Shown here in pieces: positions 10,530 through 21,094 of a stretch of DNA of 64,000 nucleotides (position 1 is the stretch's first letter; each line of letters begins with the position of its first letter). The stretch lies in contig NC_088304.1 in NCBI RefSeq assembly GCF_032854445.1, positions 6,076,001 through 6,140,000 of the forward strand, written 5' to 3'. Position numbers and translations under genes: made by a program. The notes under the pieces were generated by a model. It saw only the letters and a list, made by a program, of their open reading frames with translations, had not been told where the DNA came from and searched no databases. This DNA is from Liolophura sinensis (taxonomy: Eukaryota; Mollusca; Polyplacophora; Chitonida; Chitonidae).

Positions 10530-10700
10530 GCATGTCACCTTCATGCACGGCGCTATATTGTTCAAATCCCATCTATCGGTGCTCGAAAAGAAATATTTCC
10601 TATGACACTGTTGTACATGTGTTACCCACGCCTGTTATTCATATTCCAATCTCAGCCGATTGTTACGAAAGGTTTATACCGAAGTAGGCCTACTCTTCAC
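10530..10700 (+). pseudogene. Decayed copy of the unknown exon seen at 15251-15485
   Basis: It starts 'cagcatgtcaccttcatgca' and ends 'ctgttattcatattcc' like the unit C exon. It lacks about 70 bp in the middle and carries several substitutions, so it is broken relative to C. Confidence 0.5.
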
Positions 10701-11191
10701 CCTTAGTGGGTTTAAGTATCATATAGAAACTATTCCAATTGATGTAATTCTCAGTTTGACTGCATTTCAGAAAAGTAAAATATAAAAGATTTAATCCTGG
10801 TGTTGAAAAAAGAGCAACGTGTCACATTAATATTCTCCACTTTTCTTTTCATTGATATGGTTAATAGGCCTTCGACTTTGTGGTGACATGTAAACCCTAA
10901 TATAGAATGATTATAGAATAAGTCTTGAGACGAAAAGTACGTTATGATAAGGTCTTGTTCTTGATACTCCTTGAAGCAAATCACCTTTAAACTTATTTCT
11001 GATGTAAGATCTAAGATTTCTTCATGATGACGGGGCATAGAAGTTTTTAAAAAATACTTAAGTCATAATTACAAAAACTACGAAATGTACGGCTGGATGT
11101 TGACTGATAGATTCATTATTAATGATATACACACAAACTTATCTTCATGAAAGTGTTTCATAATATAACATAAATCATGAACAAATTAGGA

Positions 11192-12304
11192 TTACAAACT
11201 TGCGTACCATGGTTCAAATGACGCTATATTGCAGTTCAGACATTTTGGATTCTTGGGAATTCCTCGTGGGTCTGAGGTCCCGTACGATGGCACAGTTTGC
11301 ATTTCTGCCCCCATATCCCGGCACATTCTGACGATATCAATCTCTTTGGTATAAATTACTTCTACCTTGATGTGAGAATTGACAAGATATTTAGAATGAT
11401 CGGCTGCCACTTGCAAGAAAGGATTTTCTAAAGGTAACGCCAGTAAACACTCTTCGCACATTTTATAAGCATCTGTGTCTTTTTCACACAGGACAAGATT
11501 TACATGATGAGCCCTTATTTCTTTGTCAAAACAATAGAAATCTGCAAAATAGAATTTCCACGAGCCCATATTTTGCAGTAACGCTATCAGCGGCACCAGA
11601 AATCGATGAGGCCCAAAGGGCGAACGGAACTGTGGTGAGCCCATTACAGTTGTAGAGAAAAACAGCCCCTTAAGTCTGTTGGTAATAGGACACTTTGGGT
11701 CGCCAGTGTTGTCTTTTAGGTAGGGGCGCATAACTCCACAGTGATTTAGGAATATGTCACCAAAATACTCCTTCGTTTTGTTCCGATACAAACGCGTTGC
11801 CAGCTCCATGGACCGCCACACTCGCTTTCTATGAAACTCCAAGGCTCTGTTGTACAAACAGATAGCAGCCATTTTGGGCCCGAGGCCGACAAGCTCCACG
11901 ATATCGTGAGGCTCGCCGACGCCGATATACGGGAAATCTGCTACTCCTGATCTTCTAGTAAAATGAACCCTCACGACACACTGGGCAGTGTTCTTACCGG
12001 TAACCAGAACATCACATGTACATGGCGCAGGCGCAACACGAATCTCAGGAGAGAAAAGGTACGGAGCTAGAGGTAGTTTAAACTTTGCCTGCAGGAAAGG
12101 TGAAGTTATCAGCCAAGGTGTGTATTTTACTTCACCCTCGGGGGACGTCTCTTTCAAATTTAAGGTGAACACGGCCATCAGACACTCCTTCGCTGGTTTT
12201 GTACAATGATAAGCTACACTAAACGTCTGTCTGTCCTCATTATAAGTGACGCTAAGAGCGGAATTGTCATGTCTGTTTCTAACCATGAAGGGTAATGCCG
12301 CCAT
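11192..12304 (-). CDS. Phytanoyl-CoA hydroxylase-interacting protein-like, copy B
   Basis: This is an intact single-exon coding region of 370 residues. The C-terminal third has 'FYFADFYC' (251-258), 'HHVNLVLCEKDTDAYKMC' (266-283), 'NPFLQV' (294-299), 'IKVEVIYTKEIDI' (312-324) and a final 'KNPKCLNCNIASF' (351-363). This is the order and wording of the PHYHIP/PHYHIPL C-terminal domain. The N-terminal 115 residues are beta-rich, where vertebrate PHYHIP has a fibronectin III domain. Vertebrate members bind phytanoyl-CoA hydroxylase and neural partners; the biochemical role is not settled, so none is assigned here. The ATG is supported by identity of start and length with copy C (369 aa). A 5' UTR intron (12314-12518) is predicted from acceptor 'tatgtag' and donor CCAG|GTAAAA. 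Confidence 0.85.
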   Translation of the reverse strand: MAALPFMVRNRHDNSALSVTYNEDRQTFSVAYHCTKPAKECLMAVFTLNLKETSPEGEVKYTPWLITSPFLQAKFKLPLAPYLFSPEIRVAPAPCTCDVLVTGKNTAQCVVRVHFTRRSGVADFPYIGVGEPHDIVELVGLGPKMAAICLYNRALEFHRKRVWRSMELATRLYRNKTKEYFGDIFLNHCGVMRPYLKDNTGDPKCPITNRLKGLFFSTTVMGSPQFRSPFGPHRFLVPLIALLQNMGSWKFYFADFYCFDKEIRAHHVNLVLCEKDTDAYKMCEECLLALPLENPFLQVAADHSKYLVNSHIKVEVIYTKEIDIVRMCRDMGAEMQTVPSYGTSDPRGIPKNPKCLNCNIASFEPWYASL

Positions 12305-12644
12305 TTTGTCCGACTACATATTCTTTTAAAGAAGCCGATCAGTTTCTGTCTGCCACAAAAGACCTACCTCACAACTGTCATTATGTGCTGCACATGATAC
12401 ATCCACATTGTTTATTACTGATAGACAGGAACTTTACACCATCTAATATGCTGTACTTTGGCCGAACCTCTTGTTCTTAACAGAGAGCAGAGAGGAACGA
12501 CAAGTTCAATAGTTTTACCTGGCTGGATTCCAACGCGTATGAAACACTGACGAGGCCTTGATCAGCTTTGCGATCACGGGTAAACTCTATATCCGCCTGA
12601 ACAACCTAGTTCGGTTTGTACGCTGGCAAAACATACGCCAGTTA

Positions 12645-12710
12645 ATCATAAGAGCGTGCGTCGTATGACGATTTAAGGTCAAGTTAACATATTTTTAGAA
12701 TGTAGAACAG
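12645..12710 (-). promoter_or_regulatory. Conserved upstream block of PHYHIP-like copy B
   Basis: This block is shared with 735-790 and 18466-18532. It contains AGGTCA at 12676-12681 (plus strand) followed by 'agttaacatattttt'. It lies upstream of the predicted 5' UTR exon that begins at 12519 and is therefore a candidate promoter. Confidence 0.4.
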
Positions 12711-12881
12711 AATTTCGATCCTGAGCTGTTGGTTACGTGCTCGATGTTTAGATAACAGTCATCGACTCCTTCACTCTGGGGCAGATTGTCAACATGCCAC
12801 GTCTGATACCTTGGATACGGAAGGACTGGTGCGATATGGCTGTAATATTTAACTGAAATAGTCACGAAGGACCTAACAAAT

Positions 12882-14545
12882 GCTATGCTGTACGTCTATC
12901 ACACTGTCGTCCCTGCTCTGGTTTCGCTCTCTATGCTGTACGTCTATCACACTGTCGTTGTTGCTCTGGTTTTACTCTCTATGCGGCACGTCTACCACAC
13001 TGTCGTCTCTGCTCTGGTTTTATTCTCTATGCTGTACGTCTATCACACCTGTCTTCCATACTGTGGTTTTACTCTCTATGCTGTATGTCTATCACACTAT
13101 CGTTTCTTCTCTGGTTTTATTCTCTGTGCTGTACGTCTATCACACCTGTGGTCCCTTCTGTGGTTTTACTCCCTATGCTGTGCGTCTATCACACCTGTGG
13201 CCCCTGCTGTGGTTGTACTCTCTATGCTGTACGTCTATCACACTGTCGTCCCTGCTCTGGTTTCGCTCTCTATGCTGTACGTCTATCACACTGTCGTTGT
13301 TGCTCTGGTTTTACTCTCTATGCGGCACGTCTATCACACTGTCGTGCCTGCTCTGGTTTTACTTTCTATGCTGTACGTCTATCACCCTGTAGTTGCTGCT
13401 CTGGTTTTATTCTCCATGCTATACGTCTATATCACTGTCGTCCCTGCTGTGGTTTTACTCTCTATGCGGCACGTCTACCACACTGTCGTTGCTGCTCTGG
13501 TTTTATTCTCCATGCTATACGTCTATATCACTGTCGTCCCTGCTGTGGTTTTACTCTCTATGCGGCACGTCTACCACACTGTCGTTGCTGCTCTGGTTTT
13601 ATTCTCTATGCTGTACGTCTATCACACTGTCTCCCCTGCTCTGGTTTTACTCTCTATGCTGAACGTCTGTCACACTGTCGTCTCTGCTCTGGTTTTACTC
13701 TCTATGCTGAACGTCTGTCACACTGTCGTCTCTGCTCTGGTTTTACTCTCTATGCGGCACGTCTGAAATACTGTCATTGTTTCTCTGGTTTCGCTCTCCA
13801 TCCTGTACCTCTATCACACTGTCGTCTCTGCTCTAGTTCTAACCTCTGTGCTGTACGTCTATCACAACTGTGGTCCCTGCTCTGGTTTTATTCCCTATGC
13901 TGAACGTCTGTCACACTGTCGTCTCTGCTCTGGTTTTACTCTCTATGCTGAACGTCTGTCACACTGTCGTCTCTGCTCTGGTTTTACTCTCTATGCGGCA
14001 CGTCTAAAATACTGTCGTTGTTTCTCTGGTTTCACTCTCCATCCTGTACCTCTATCACACTGTCGTCTCTGCTCTAGTTCTAACCTCTGTGCTGTACGTC
14101 TATCACACCTGTGGTCCCTGCTCTGGTTTTATTCCCTATGCTGAACGTCTGTCACACTGTCGTCTCTGTTCTGGTTTCGCTCTCTGTGCTGTACGTCTAT
14201 AACACTGCCGTCCCTGCTCTGGTTTTACTCTCTATGCTGAACATCGATCACACTGTCTTTGCTGCTGTGATTTTATTCTCTATGCGGCACGTCTATCACA
14301 CTGTCGTTGCTGCTCTGGTTTTACTTTCTATGCTTTACGTCCATAACACTGTCGTTGCTTCTCTGGTTTACTCTCTATGCTGTACGTCTATCACACCTGT
14401 GGCCCCTGCTGTGGTTTTACTCTCCATGATGAACGTCTGTCACCCTGTCGTCCCTGCTCTGGTTTTACTCTCTATGCTGTATATATATCCCAGTGTTGTC
14501 GCCGCTTTGGTTTTACTCTGTATGTTGTACATCTTTTATACTTTG
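12882..14545 (+). repeat. 48-bp minisatellite, about 35 copies, between duplication units B and C
   Basis: The unit is about 48 bp, of the type 'atgctgtacgtctatcac' then 'actgtcgtccctgctctgg' then 'ttttactctct'. Because 48 is a multiple of 3 and the unit has few stops, all three plus frames stay open for hundreds of bases (16-residue periods such as MLYVYHTVVPALVLLS). Larger duplications are visible: a 96-bp pair at about 13385-13580, and a block of about 200 bp at 13660-13870 repeated 240 bp later. The open frames are a by-product, not genes. Confidence 0.95.
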
Positions 14546-15250
14546 TAGGTTAAGAACAAGTCAGTATTTCGGTCATAAATGAAATGAAAAACTATATTTG
14601 TGATTTTGCCTTATATTTGAGAATAACAGTGTTTGGGAACACGGCATCCCAGTTCGGAATACAAGGATTCCTCTTAGTGTTCATTGTGCCTTCCTTCTGA
14701 ATTTAATTCCTCAAAAAGCTCTATTGTTTTTATCACATTTTTAAGAAATTTTAGTTAAATTTCTAAACTGATGACGTCTGATAAATTGTAAATAACATCA
14801 TTGCATTTTCGAGATGATTTATCGCGGTTTTGCCCAGGTTTCAAAGGGTCACGGCGAAAAAATTTGCCATAGACGCTTATGTATGCCTTTAACAATGAAA
14901 TCAGGGTCCCAGCGTTTAAACTCGGAGCCCCAATCTCCTAGACACGGGGCACTGATGTCTAGGGGTACCAATAAACTTTTAATGGCGTCTGCAGGACAAT
15001 CTTGGTGCTAGGAGCATCCAGGACCTAACCTGCCACTGGACCTTAGCCAGCTCTGCTTTACGGATTTGCAATCTTCATACCCGACGTGAATCCCCAAGTA
15101 CACATACATTCATACCCGCTTACACACCCTTTGAATCTCTTGTCCCGGTGGTCCAATTTTTAGTGGCTGTTCAAGAATAACTCAATTGCAGTCTGTGGTC
15201 ACGAAACCTGGAGTGCTTTAGTAGATTTTGGAAAGTGTCTTTTTTTTTCA

Positions 15251-15485
15251 GCATGTCGCCTTCATGCACGGCGCTATATTGCTCAAACACCATCTATCCG
15301 TGCTCCAAAAGAGATCTCATAAACGGCCATCCAGGGTCGTGGAGCTTTTCCCGGAGATAAACGGCCCCATGGACCATCGCCTAATGTTCTGTAATGCTCT
15401 TAATTTCCTTTCTATGCCACAGTTGTACATGCGTTACCCACGCCTGTTATTCATATTCGGTTCTCAGCCTACACAAAAGACATAG
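15251..15485 (+). CDS. Unknown terminal-exon-like ORF in unit C
   Basis: A strong acceptor ('ttttttttttcag' ending at 15251) is followed by 78 open codons beginning 'HVAFMHGAILLKHHLSVLQ', with 'RVVELFPEING' and 'YMRYPRLLFIFGSQ', and a stop at 15483-15485. Residue use is protein-like, and the frame outlasts the decayed version in unit B (10530-10700). It lies on the opposite strand to the PHYHIP-like genes, in their 3' flank. I do not recognise the family, and no matching upstream exons were found. It may be the last exon of a gene whose remainder was not copied, or a relic. Confidence 0.35.
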
Positions 15486-15659
15486 CCAACAAATAAAGGT
15501 GAGGTTTATAAAGAGCTCTCGTCCAGAGCAAGCACAACCAGTAGAATGCACATTACAAAGTATCACACGAATTATCACAAGAATGTCACGAAAGGGATAT
15601 ACCTAAGTGGGCCTACTCTTCACCGTCAATGTGCTTCAGTATCACATAAAACTATTCCT

Positions 15660-16055
15660 TGACCATGCGCAGAGTTCAGGGCTTTTATCGGAGTCGTAAT
15701 CGGTCGATGGAGGTAGTTTTCGTCAGCGCACATTTCATATACAATATATACAGGTTCAAAGGTTATAAGTATTCAAATATATTTTCCTGAAAGAGAATCT
15801 TTAGATAAAATGGAATTTCAATGGTTTTATGGAAATTTATGTCCACTTTCTTGTGCACCATATGTGATCCATTTTGCCAAGTGAAGAGCCGTATGCTGCA
15901 GTCAGTTACCTACTGTTGACGTAAAACCGTTCATATCACGCCAAGGAGGTGACCTTTGGTAACTTCGACCCAAGTGCATAACGTCCTTAAAATTCTTATG
16001 CACGGCAACAAAACAGCTCACATTTATATTTTCACTACATTTTTGGTGAAAAATT
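15660..16055. other. Anonymous DNA unique to unit C
   Basis: Nothing is recognised here. It is part of the extra sequence in unit C relative to unit B. Confidence 0.4.
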
Positions 16056-16205
16056 CCTCTCTGCCTGTATGTGGGAAGGTCAGCCAGGCAACTTGCGGAT
16101 GGTCGTGGGTTTCCCCCGGGCTGTGCCCGGTTTCCACCCACCATAATGTTGGCCGCCGTCGTATAAGTGAAATATTCTTGAATATGGCGTAAAACACCAA
16201 TCAAA

Positions 16206-16240
<35 letters not shown>

Positions 16241-16242
16241 AT
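16056..16242 (+). mobile_element. SINE, 5'-truncated, with (AAAT)n tail
   Basis: It matches the 3' body of the full SINE (40751-41017) from 'ctgtatgtgggaaggtc' to 'aacaccaatcaaataaataa' and ends in a long AAAT run. Confidence 0.9.
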
Positions 16243-16310
16243 TAAAACGCTGGCCCCCGTCGTATAAGTGAAATATTCTTGAGGACGGTCTAAAACACCA
16301 ATCAAATAAA
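16243..16310 (+). mobile_element. Second SINE tail fragment abutting the first
   Basis: 'gtcgtataagtgaaatattc' through 'caccaatcaaataaaa' repeats the last 60 bp of the SINE directly after the AAAT tail of the previous copy. Confidence 0.85.
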
Positions 16311-16915
16311 ATGTAGCTGCAAAATCAGCGATGTTGGGGCTCAAGACAATATTTTAGGCTTTTGCAGCGTCACTGTTAATTGAAAGGTGTATATATATTT
16401 ATATATAACCCAAATATATGAAATAAATACATAAAATTTTCACTAGTGTAGCATTTTAAAATGGATGGATGTGTGGATTCCTGTATTTCACCAATACCAA
16501 ATCGTGTGAGTGACGAGATAGGGAAACCATGCCAATGAAGAGCAGAGGAAACCACTGTGCGTCGCCAGCCAGATACCTGGAAAAAATGACGGAACCGAAT
16601 CAGTGCGAGTTGCTGGAGTCAAGCACATGACGTCACGTGATCCAGGACCAGAAGCCGTCTGGTGAGCCGAACATATCGCTCAGTATTAACGGGATCACGA
16701 AGTGATCTTAGACCTAATTCAAGATTTCAAATCGTATTTAAACTGTTATTTCTGATGTAACAAGGCCCAAATACTGCTTGATAACATAATTTCTGGGCAA
16801 GTTATTATACAGTGAATTTCAGCTAAAGTAATGGAAGGGAACATACCAAATTTAATGCGTCAAATTTTGACTTAAGTCTAATAGTGCTTCATGATCACGA
16901 GGCGTGCACGTTTTT
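16311..16915. other. Anonymous DNA
   Basis: No gene or repeat is recognised before homology with unit B resumes near 16915. Confidence 0.4.
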
Positions 16916-17061
16916 TAAAAATACTTAACAAATCATAATTACAAAGACTACAAAGTGTACGGCTGGATATTGACTGATATATTTATAATTAATGATATAC
17001 TGACAAACTTATACTCATGAAAATCTTTCATGATATAACTTAAATCATCAACAAATCAGGA

Positions 17062-18171
17062 TTACAAACTTGTGCACCATTGCTCAAATGACGCTATATT
17101 GCAGTTCAGACATTTTGGGTTCTTGGGAATTCCTCGTGGGTCTGAGGTTTCGTACGATGGCACAGTTTGCATTTCTGCACCCATATCCCGGCACATTCTG
17201 ACGATATCAATCTCTTTGGTATAAATTATTTCTACCTTGATGTGAGAATTGACAAGACATTTAGAATGATCGGCTGCCACTTGCAAGAAAGGATTTTCTG
17301 AGGGTAACCTCAGTAAACACTCTTCGCACATTTTATAAGCATCTGTGTCTTTTTCACAAAGGACAAGATTTACATGATGGAACCTTTTGTCTTTGTCCAA
17401 GCAATAGAAGTCTGCAAAATAGAACTGCCACGGTCCCATATTTTGCAGTAACGCTATCAGCGGTACCACGAATCGATGAGGCCCAAAGGACGAAGGGAGT
17501 TGTGCTCCTGAAATAGCCGTGGAGAAAAACAGCCCCTTAAGTCTGTTGGTAATAGGACACTTTGGGTCGCCAGTGTTGTCTTTTAGGTAGGGGTGCATAA
17601 CACCGCCGTGGTTTAGGAATATGTCTCCAAAATATTCCTTCGTTTTTTTCCGATACAAACACGTTGCCAGCTCCATGGACCGCCACACTCGCTTTCTATG
17701 AAACTCCAAGGCTCTGTTGTACAAACAGATGGCAGTCATTTTGGGTCCGAGGCCGACAAGCTCCGCAATGTCATGAGTCTCGACGACGCCGATATACGGT
17801 AAATTTGCTACTCCTGTGCTTCTCGTAAAATGAACCCTCACGACACACTGGGCAGTGTTACTACCCGTAACCCGAACATCATTTGTACATGGCGCAGGCG
17901 CAACACAAATCTCAGGAGAGAAAAGGTACGGAGCTAGAGGTAGTTTAAACTTTGCCTGCAGGAAAGGTGAAGTTATCAGCCAAGGTGTGTATTTTACTTC
18001 ACCCTCGGGGGACGTCTCTTTCAAATTTAAGGTGAACACGGCCATCAGACACTCCTTCTTTGGTTTTGTACAATGATAAGCTACACTAAACGTCTGTCTG
18101 TCCTCATTATAAGTGACACTAAGAGCGGAATTGTCATGTCTGTTTCTAACCATGAAGGGTAATGCCGCCAT
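17062..18171 (-). CDS. Phytanoyl-CoA hydroxylase-interacting protein-like, copy C
   Basis: This intact 369-residue ORF is close to copy B over its full length. It keeps every C-terminal landmark: 'FYFADFYC', 'HHVNLVLCEKDTDAYKMC', 'IKVEIIYTKEIDI' and 'KNPKCLNCNIASF'. The main cluster of changes is the segment before 'FGPHRF' (residues about 218-230), where copy C is one codon shorter. Differences between B and C include many third-position and conservative changes and no stop or frameshift, which suggests both are under selection. The predicted 5' UTR intron is 18181-18341, shorter than in B (161 against 205 bp) because about 45 bp are absent. The minus strand is shared with A and B, giving a head-to-tail array. 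Confidence 0.85.
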   Translation of the reverse strand: MAALPFMVRNRHDNSALSVTYNEDRQTFSVAYHCTKPKKECLMAVFTLNLKETSPEGEVKYTPWLITSPFLQAKFKLPLAPYLFSPEICVAPAPCTNDVRVTGSNTAQCVVRVHFTRSTGVANLPYIGVVETHDIAELVGLGPKMTAICLYNRALEFHRKRVWRSMELATCLYRKKTKEYFGDIFLNHGGVMHPYLKDNTGDPKCPITNRLKGLFFSTAISGAQLPSSFGPHRFVVPLIALLQNMGPWQFYFADFYCLDKDKRFHHVNLVLCEKDTDAYKMCEECLLRLPSENPFLQVAADHSKCLVNSHIKVEIIYTKEIDIVRMCRDMGAEMQTVPSYETSDPRGIPKNPKCLNCNIASFEQWCTSL

Positions 18172-18465
18172 TTTGTCCGACTACATATTCTTTTAAAGAA
18201 GCCGATCAGTTTCTGTCTGCCACAAAAGACCTACCTCACAGCTGTCATTATGTGCTGCACATGATACATCCACATCATTTATTACTGATAGACAGGGACT
18301 TAACAGAGAGCAGAGAGGAACGACAAGTTCAATACTTTTACCTGGCTGGATTCCAACGCGTATGAAACACTGACTAGGCCTTGATCAGCTTTGCGATCAC
18401 GGGTAAACTCTATATCCGCCTGAACAAACTAGTTCGGTTTGTACGCTGGCAAAACACACGCCAGT

Positions 18466-18532
18466 TAATCATAAGAGCGTGCGTCTCATGACGAACTAAG
18501 GTCAAGTTAACATATTTTTATAATGTAGAACA
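18466..18532 (-). promoter_or_regulatory. Conserved upstream block of PHYHIP-like copy C
   Basis: AGGTCA at 18499-18504 is followed by 'agttaacatattttt', as in B; this is the third instance of the block. Confidence 0.4.
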
Positions 18533-18604
18533 AGATGTCGACCTTCAGCCGTTGGACACGTGCTCGATGTTTAGATAACACTCCTCGACTCGCATTTAGT
18601 GGAA

Positions 18605-18695
18605 ATCAGAAAATGTTACATGACGTATCGCGCCAGTCCTTCCTTATATGGATATCCAAGGTATCAGACGTCACATCTTGACAATCTGTCCCATC
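18605..18695 (-). repeat. Segment inverted relative to duplication unit B
   Basis: The reverse complement ('cagattgtcaagatgtgacg', 'tctgataccttggatatcc', 'aaggaaggactggcgcgata') matches 12783-12835 of unit B. Both outer flanks remain in the same orientation. This is a local inversion in one of the two units. Confidence 0.7.
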
Positions 18696-18904
18696 CTCTA
18701 AATCAAAAACGGAGGATGCATTTCTTTCACAATTTTCTTTTACTCTGTGTGGGATGTTTTAAGCTTGTAGATGACCAATATAAAGCGTCAAATAAATACG
18801 AAGGATCGAACTTCTGCATCTAGGCGTATTCAAATGAGAACAAGTATACGCGTTCCAAAAGGGGGTTCGTACCAATCGAAATACGTATACATGAAAAGTT
18901 ATTA

Positions 18905-19000
18905 CGTGAAGGCCATAGTCCAAATGGTAATTCCACTGGAAGTCGAGGTATAAATGGTAATTCCGGTGGCAGTCTTCAGTCCAGAGGGTAATTTCTCTGC
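18905..19000 (+). repeat. Three imperfect copies of a short repeat
   Basis: 'aaatggtaattccactgg', 'aaatggtaattccggtgg' and 'agagggtaatttctctgc' recur about every 35-40 bp. Confidence 0.6.
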
Positions 19001-19360
19001 AAATCTATACACCGAAAGATACATTCGCGTACCAGTCGTCGATAATAAAATATGTAATCTACATTGCGCAATTTAATTGCAACTGTTTAGGTAAGCAATG
19101 TGGCGATCTAATTCAACACCATGAAGACACATCCCCTATAGTTCAGAGTTAAGCGGAATTAGACACAATCATGATTCAGAGTGCCAGGTGTTTTGGACGC
19201 TCTGTCCATATTTACTTACAAAAGAATTATACTAACTGTAAAACTTACGAAACTTAAAGTGAGAGCGTTTGATGGAATAACCGTGGTACACTAGTTTTGG
19301 CAGTAATAACGTGTGACGTTAATTGAAATAGTCACGCAGGACCTAACAAATGCTACACGG

Positions 19361-21094
19361 CGAGGCCAAGTACATGCAAGTACAGGGCCCTTCGGTACAT
19401 TGCTGTCTAATTAAGGTAATTTACCATGTCAAAATTGAAACTAATTGAAATCCTAAGTAGAGATGTCCTTATACTCCTTGTACGTGTATTTCAGCGCCTA
19501 CCTCTTTAGTGAAATGATTTGAGCTTTTCAGAATCTTTTCCAACGCCAGAATTTCTTGCAATTGCACAACAGTAGCTTTTCCAAAATGACTGTATTTCTG
19601 GTAGTGCCTTTGTTAAGATAGAAGACCCAAGTAGCTAAGAATTCAGAATAAGAATTAGATTTAACTGGTACATAGCCTTGATATAGAATATACTTTCTAT
19701 GTGTTTCTCATTGACTCTCATGAATGTGTAATGAGTTTAGAAAGGTTATAATGTCACTCTGGAGCTGAAGACAGCATGCAAACTCTCGGGTGCATAAGAA
19801 CTCTTCGGATGTTCGAAGCCAGGTTTCGCAGTTTAGGCTGCGGCTTTAAGTAAAGAAGTTTGTCAGTTTCCTTACGAAGGTATACTTGACAAAACTGACC
19901 GCCGTCATATAAGACAACAATTCTTGAGGACGGAGTTAAACACCGATCGAGTAAGTAAATACATATTTTATACGAAAAGAAAACATGCGTTGATGCCAAT
20001 TTTCCTTTCAGGCTGAACTGTCGGCGAACGGCATTGATGGTGCAGTTGTTAACATGAAGCCATTTGAATGTAAAGAATGTTTCAGAAAGTTGGTAGAAGA
20101 TAAAAAGTTAGGCAATGTTTTTTTCATTGTTATTTTAATCAGGAGTCAGCCAGGATTCAAATCTGTCATCAGTTCAGGATTGTCAACGTTAGTCAGAAGA
20201 AAAACAAATTTTTCGATTTTTAAAAACAAATTATAGTAAGCTTGGCAAAAGTCTAGACTACTCAAGTAGTCGTCCGAGGTCAATAAGATAAACTTCGTTT
20301 GGCTTAAAATCAAACTGACAAATGTTTCCTGGCAGAAACAATACATTGTATACGACCAATTTTCTAAATTCCTTCCAATTTTTGAAATTGTACGAAATTT
20401 CAAAATTTTTAAATTTAAGAAATGTTCAAGTAATTCAGATGTGACGCATGTGCGTGACGAGATGTGCATGGCATGAGAAAACGCTTATGTTAAGTCTGAA
20501 TCTAAATATGTGACTGTTTGATTGGAGTTTACGTACCCAGCAGCACTGGATATATAAGGTAGCTAAGTACCTTCCCTGTACTAACCACCTCGCAGTTTGG
20601 GTCAGTTATCAAATCCGTCTTATTTGATGTACCCGCCTACTTGATGTCGGCGACATTTACATGTACCTAATGCTGGCGGATTTTGCGAAGAGGTTGTCAG
20701 TGTTTTACCAAGCACACGGGCCTGTACAAACGTAGGCGGGATTTGACGTTCTTGCCTTGGGGTCTGTCTGCGGTCAGGTCGTCTGTATATTTCAGGGGTT
20801 GGTTGATGTGAAAACCCTGAAGTAGACTAAACCCACTCCTGTGTAGGATTGACTAGGCCATGCTCAAAAACAGATCATTTGCACGATGTTTGTTTATGTT
20901 ATACAACAGACTAAGACTAAGCTTACGAAGAAGCCGCGGACTATCTTAAATAATGGTGAAAAAAAAAATTAAATCTGTGGAAAAAAGACATTTTGAGTGG
21001 CACGCAGGGTGTGAAAGTGGACTAGAAGAATTGGATCAGAAAACACAGCAAACGGAAAAACTTTCAAAGATGATTGACAGATTTACTGAAGGAC
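19361..21094. other. Anonymous DNA with one degenerate SINE tail
   Basis: A degenerate SINE 3' end lies at about 19898-19960 ('cgccgtcatataagac', 'attcttgaggacgg', 'taaacacc'). Nothing else is recognised; short ORFs at 20054-20469 lack protein-like features. Confidence 0.5.

Larger units (their letters stand above)
9665..12870. repeat. Segmental duplication unit B (carries PHYHIP-like copy B)
   Basis: Homology to 14586-19360 starts at 'tatatttgtgattttgcc' and runs through the gene to 'aggacctaacaaatgcta'. It covers both flanks of the gene, so a whole genomic block was duplicated. Between about 10700 and 11040, B is about 950 bp shorter than C. Confidence 0.85.
14586..19360. repeat. Segmental duplication unit C (carries PHYHIP-like copy C)
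   Basis: This is the counterpart of 9665-12870. It is longer because of extra DNA at about 15660-16910 (including two SINE tails) and a rearranged stretch at 18600-19317. Confidence 0.85.

Noticed and set aside
12880-14548. Long plus-strand ORFs (up to 293 codons) rich in Leu, Tyr and Val
   Set aside because: They follow the 48-bp repeat exactly, occur in all three frames and have no start context, domain or splice support.
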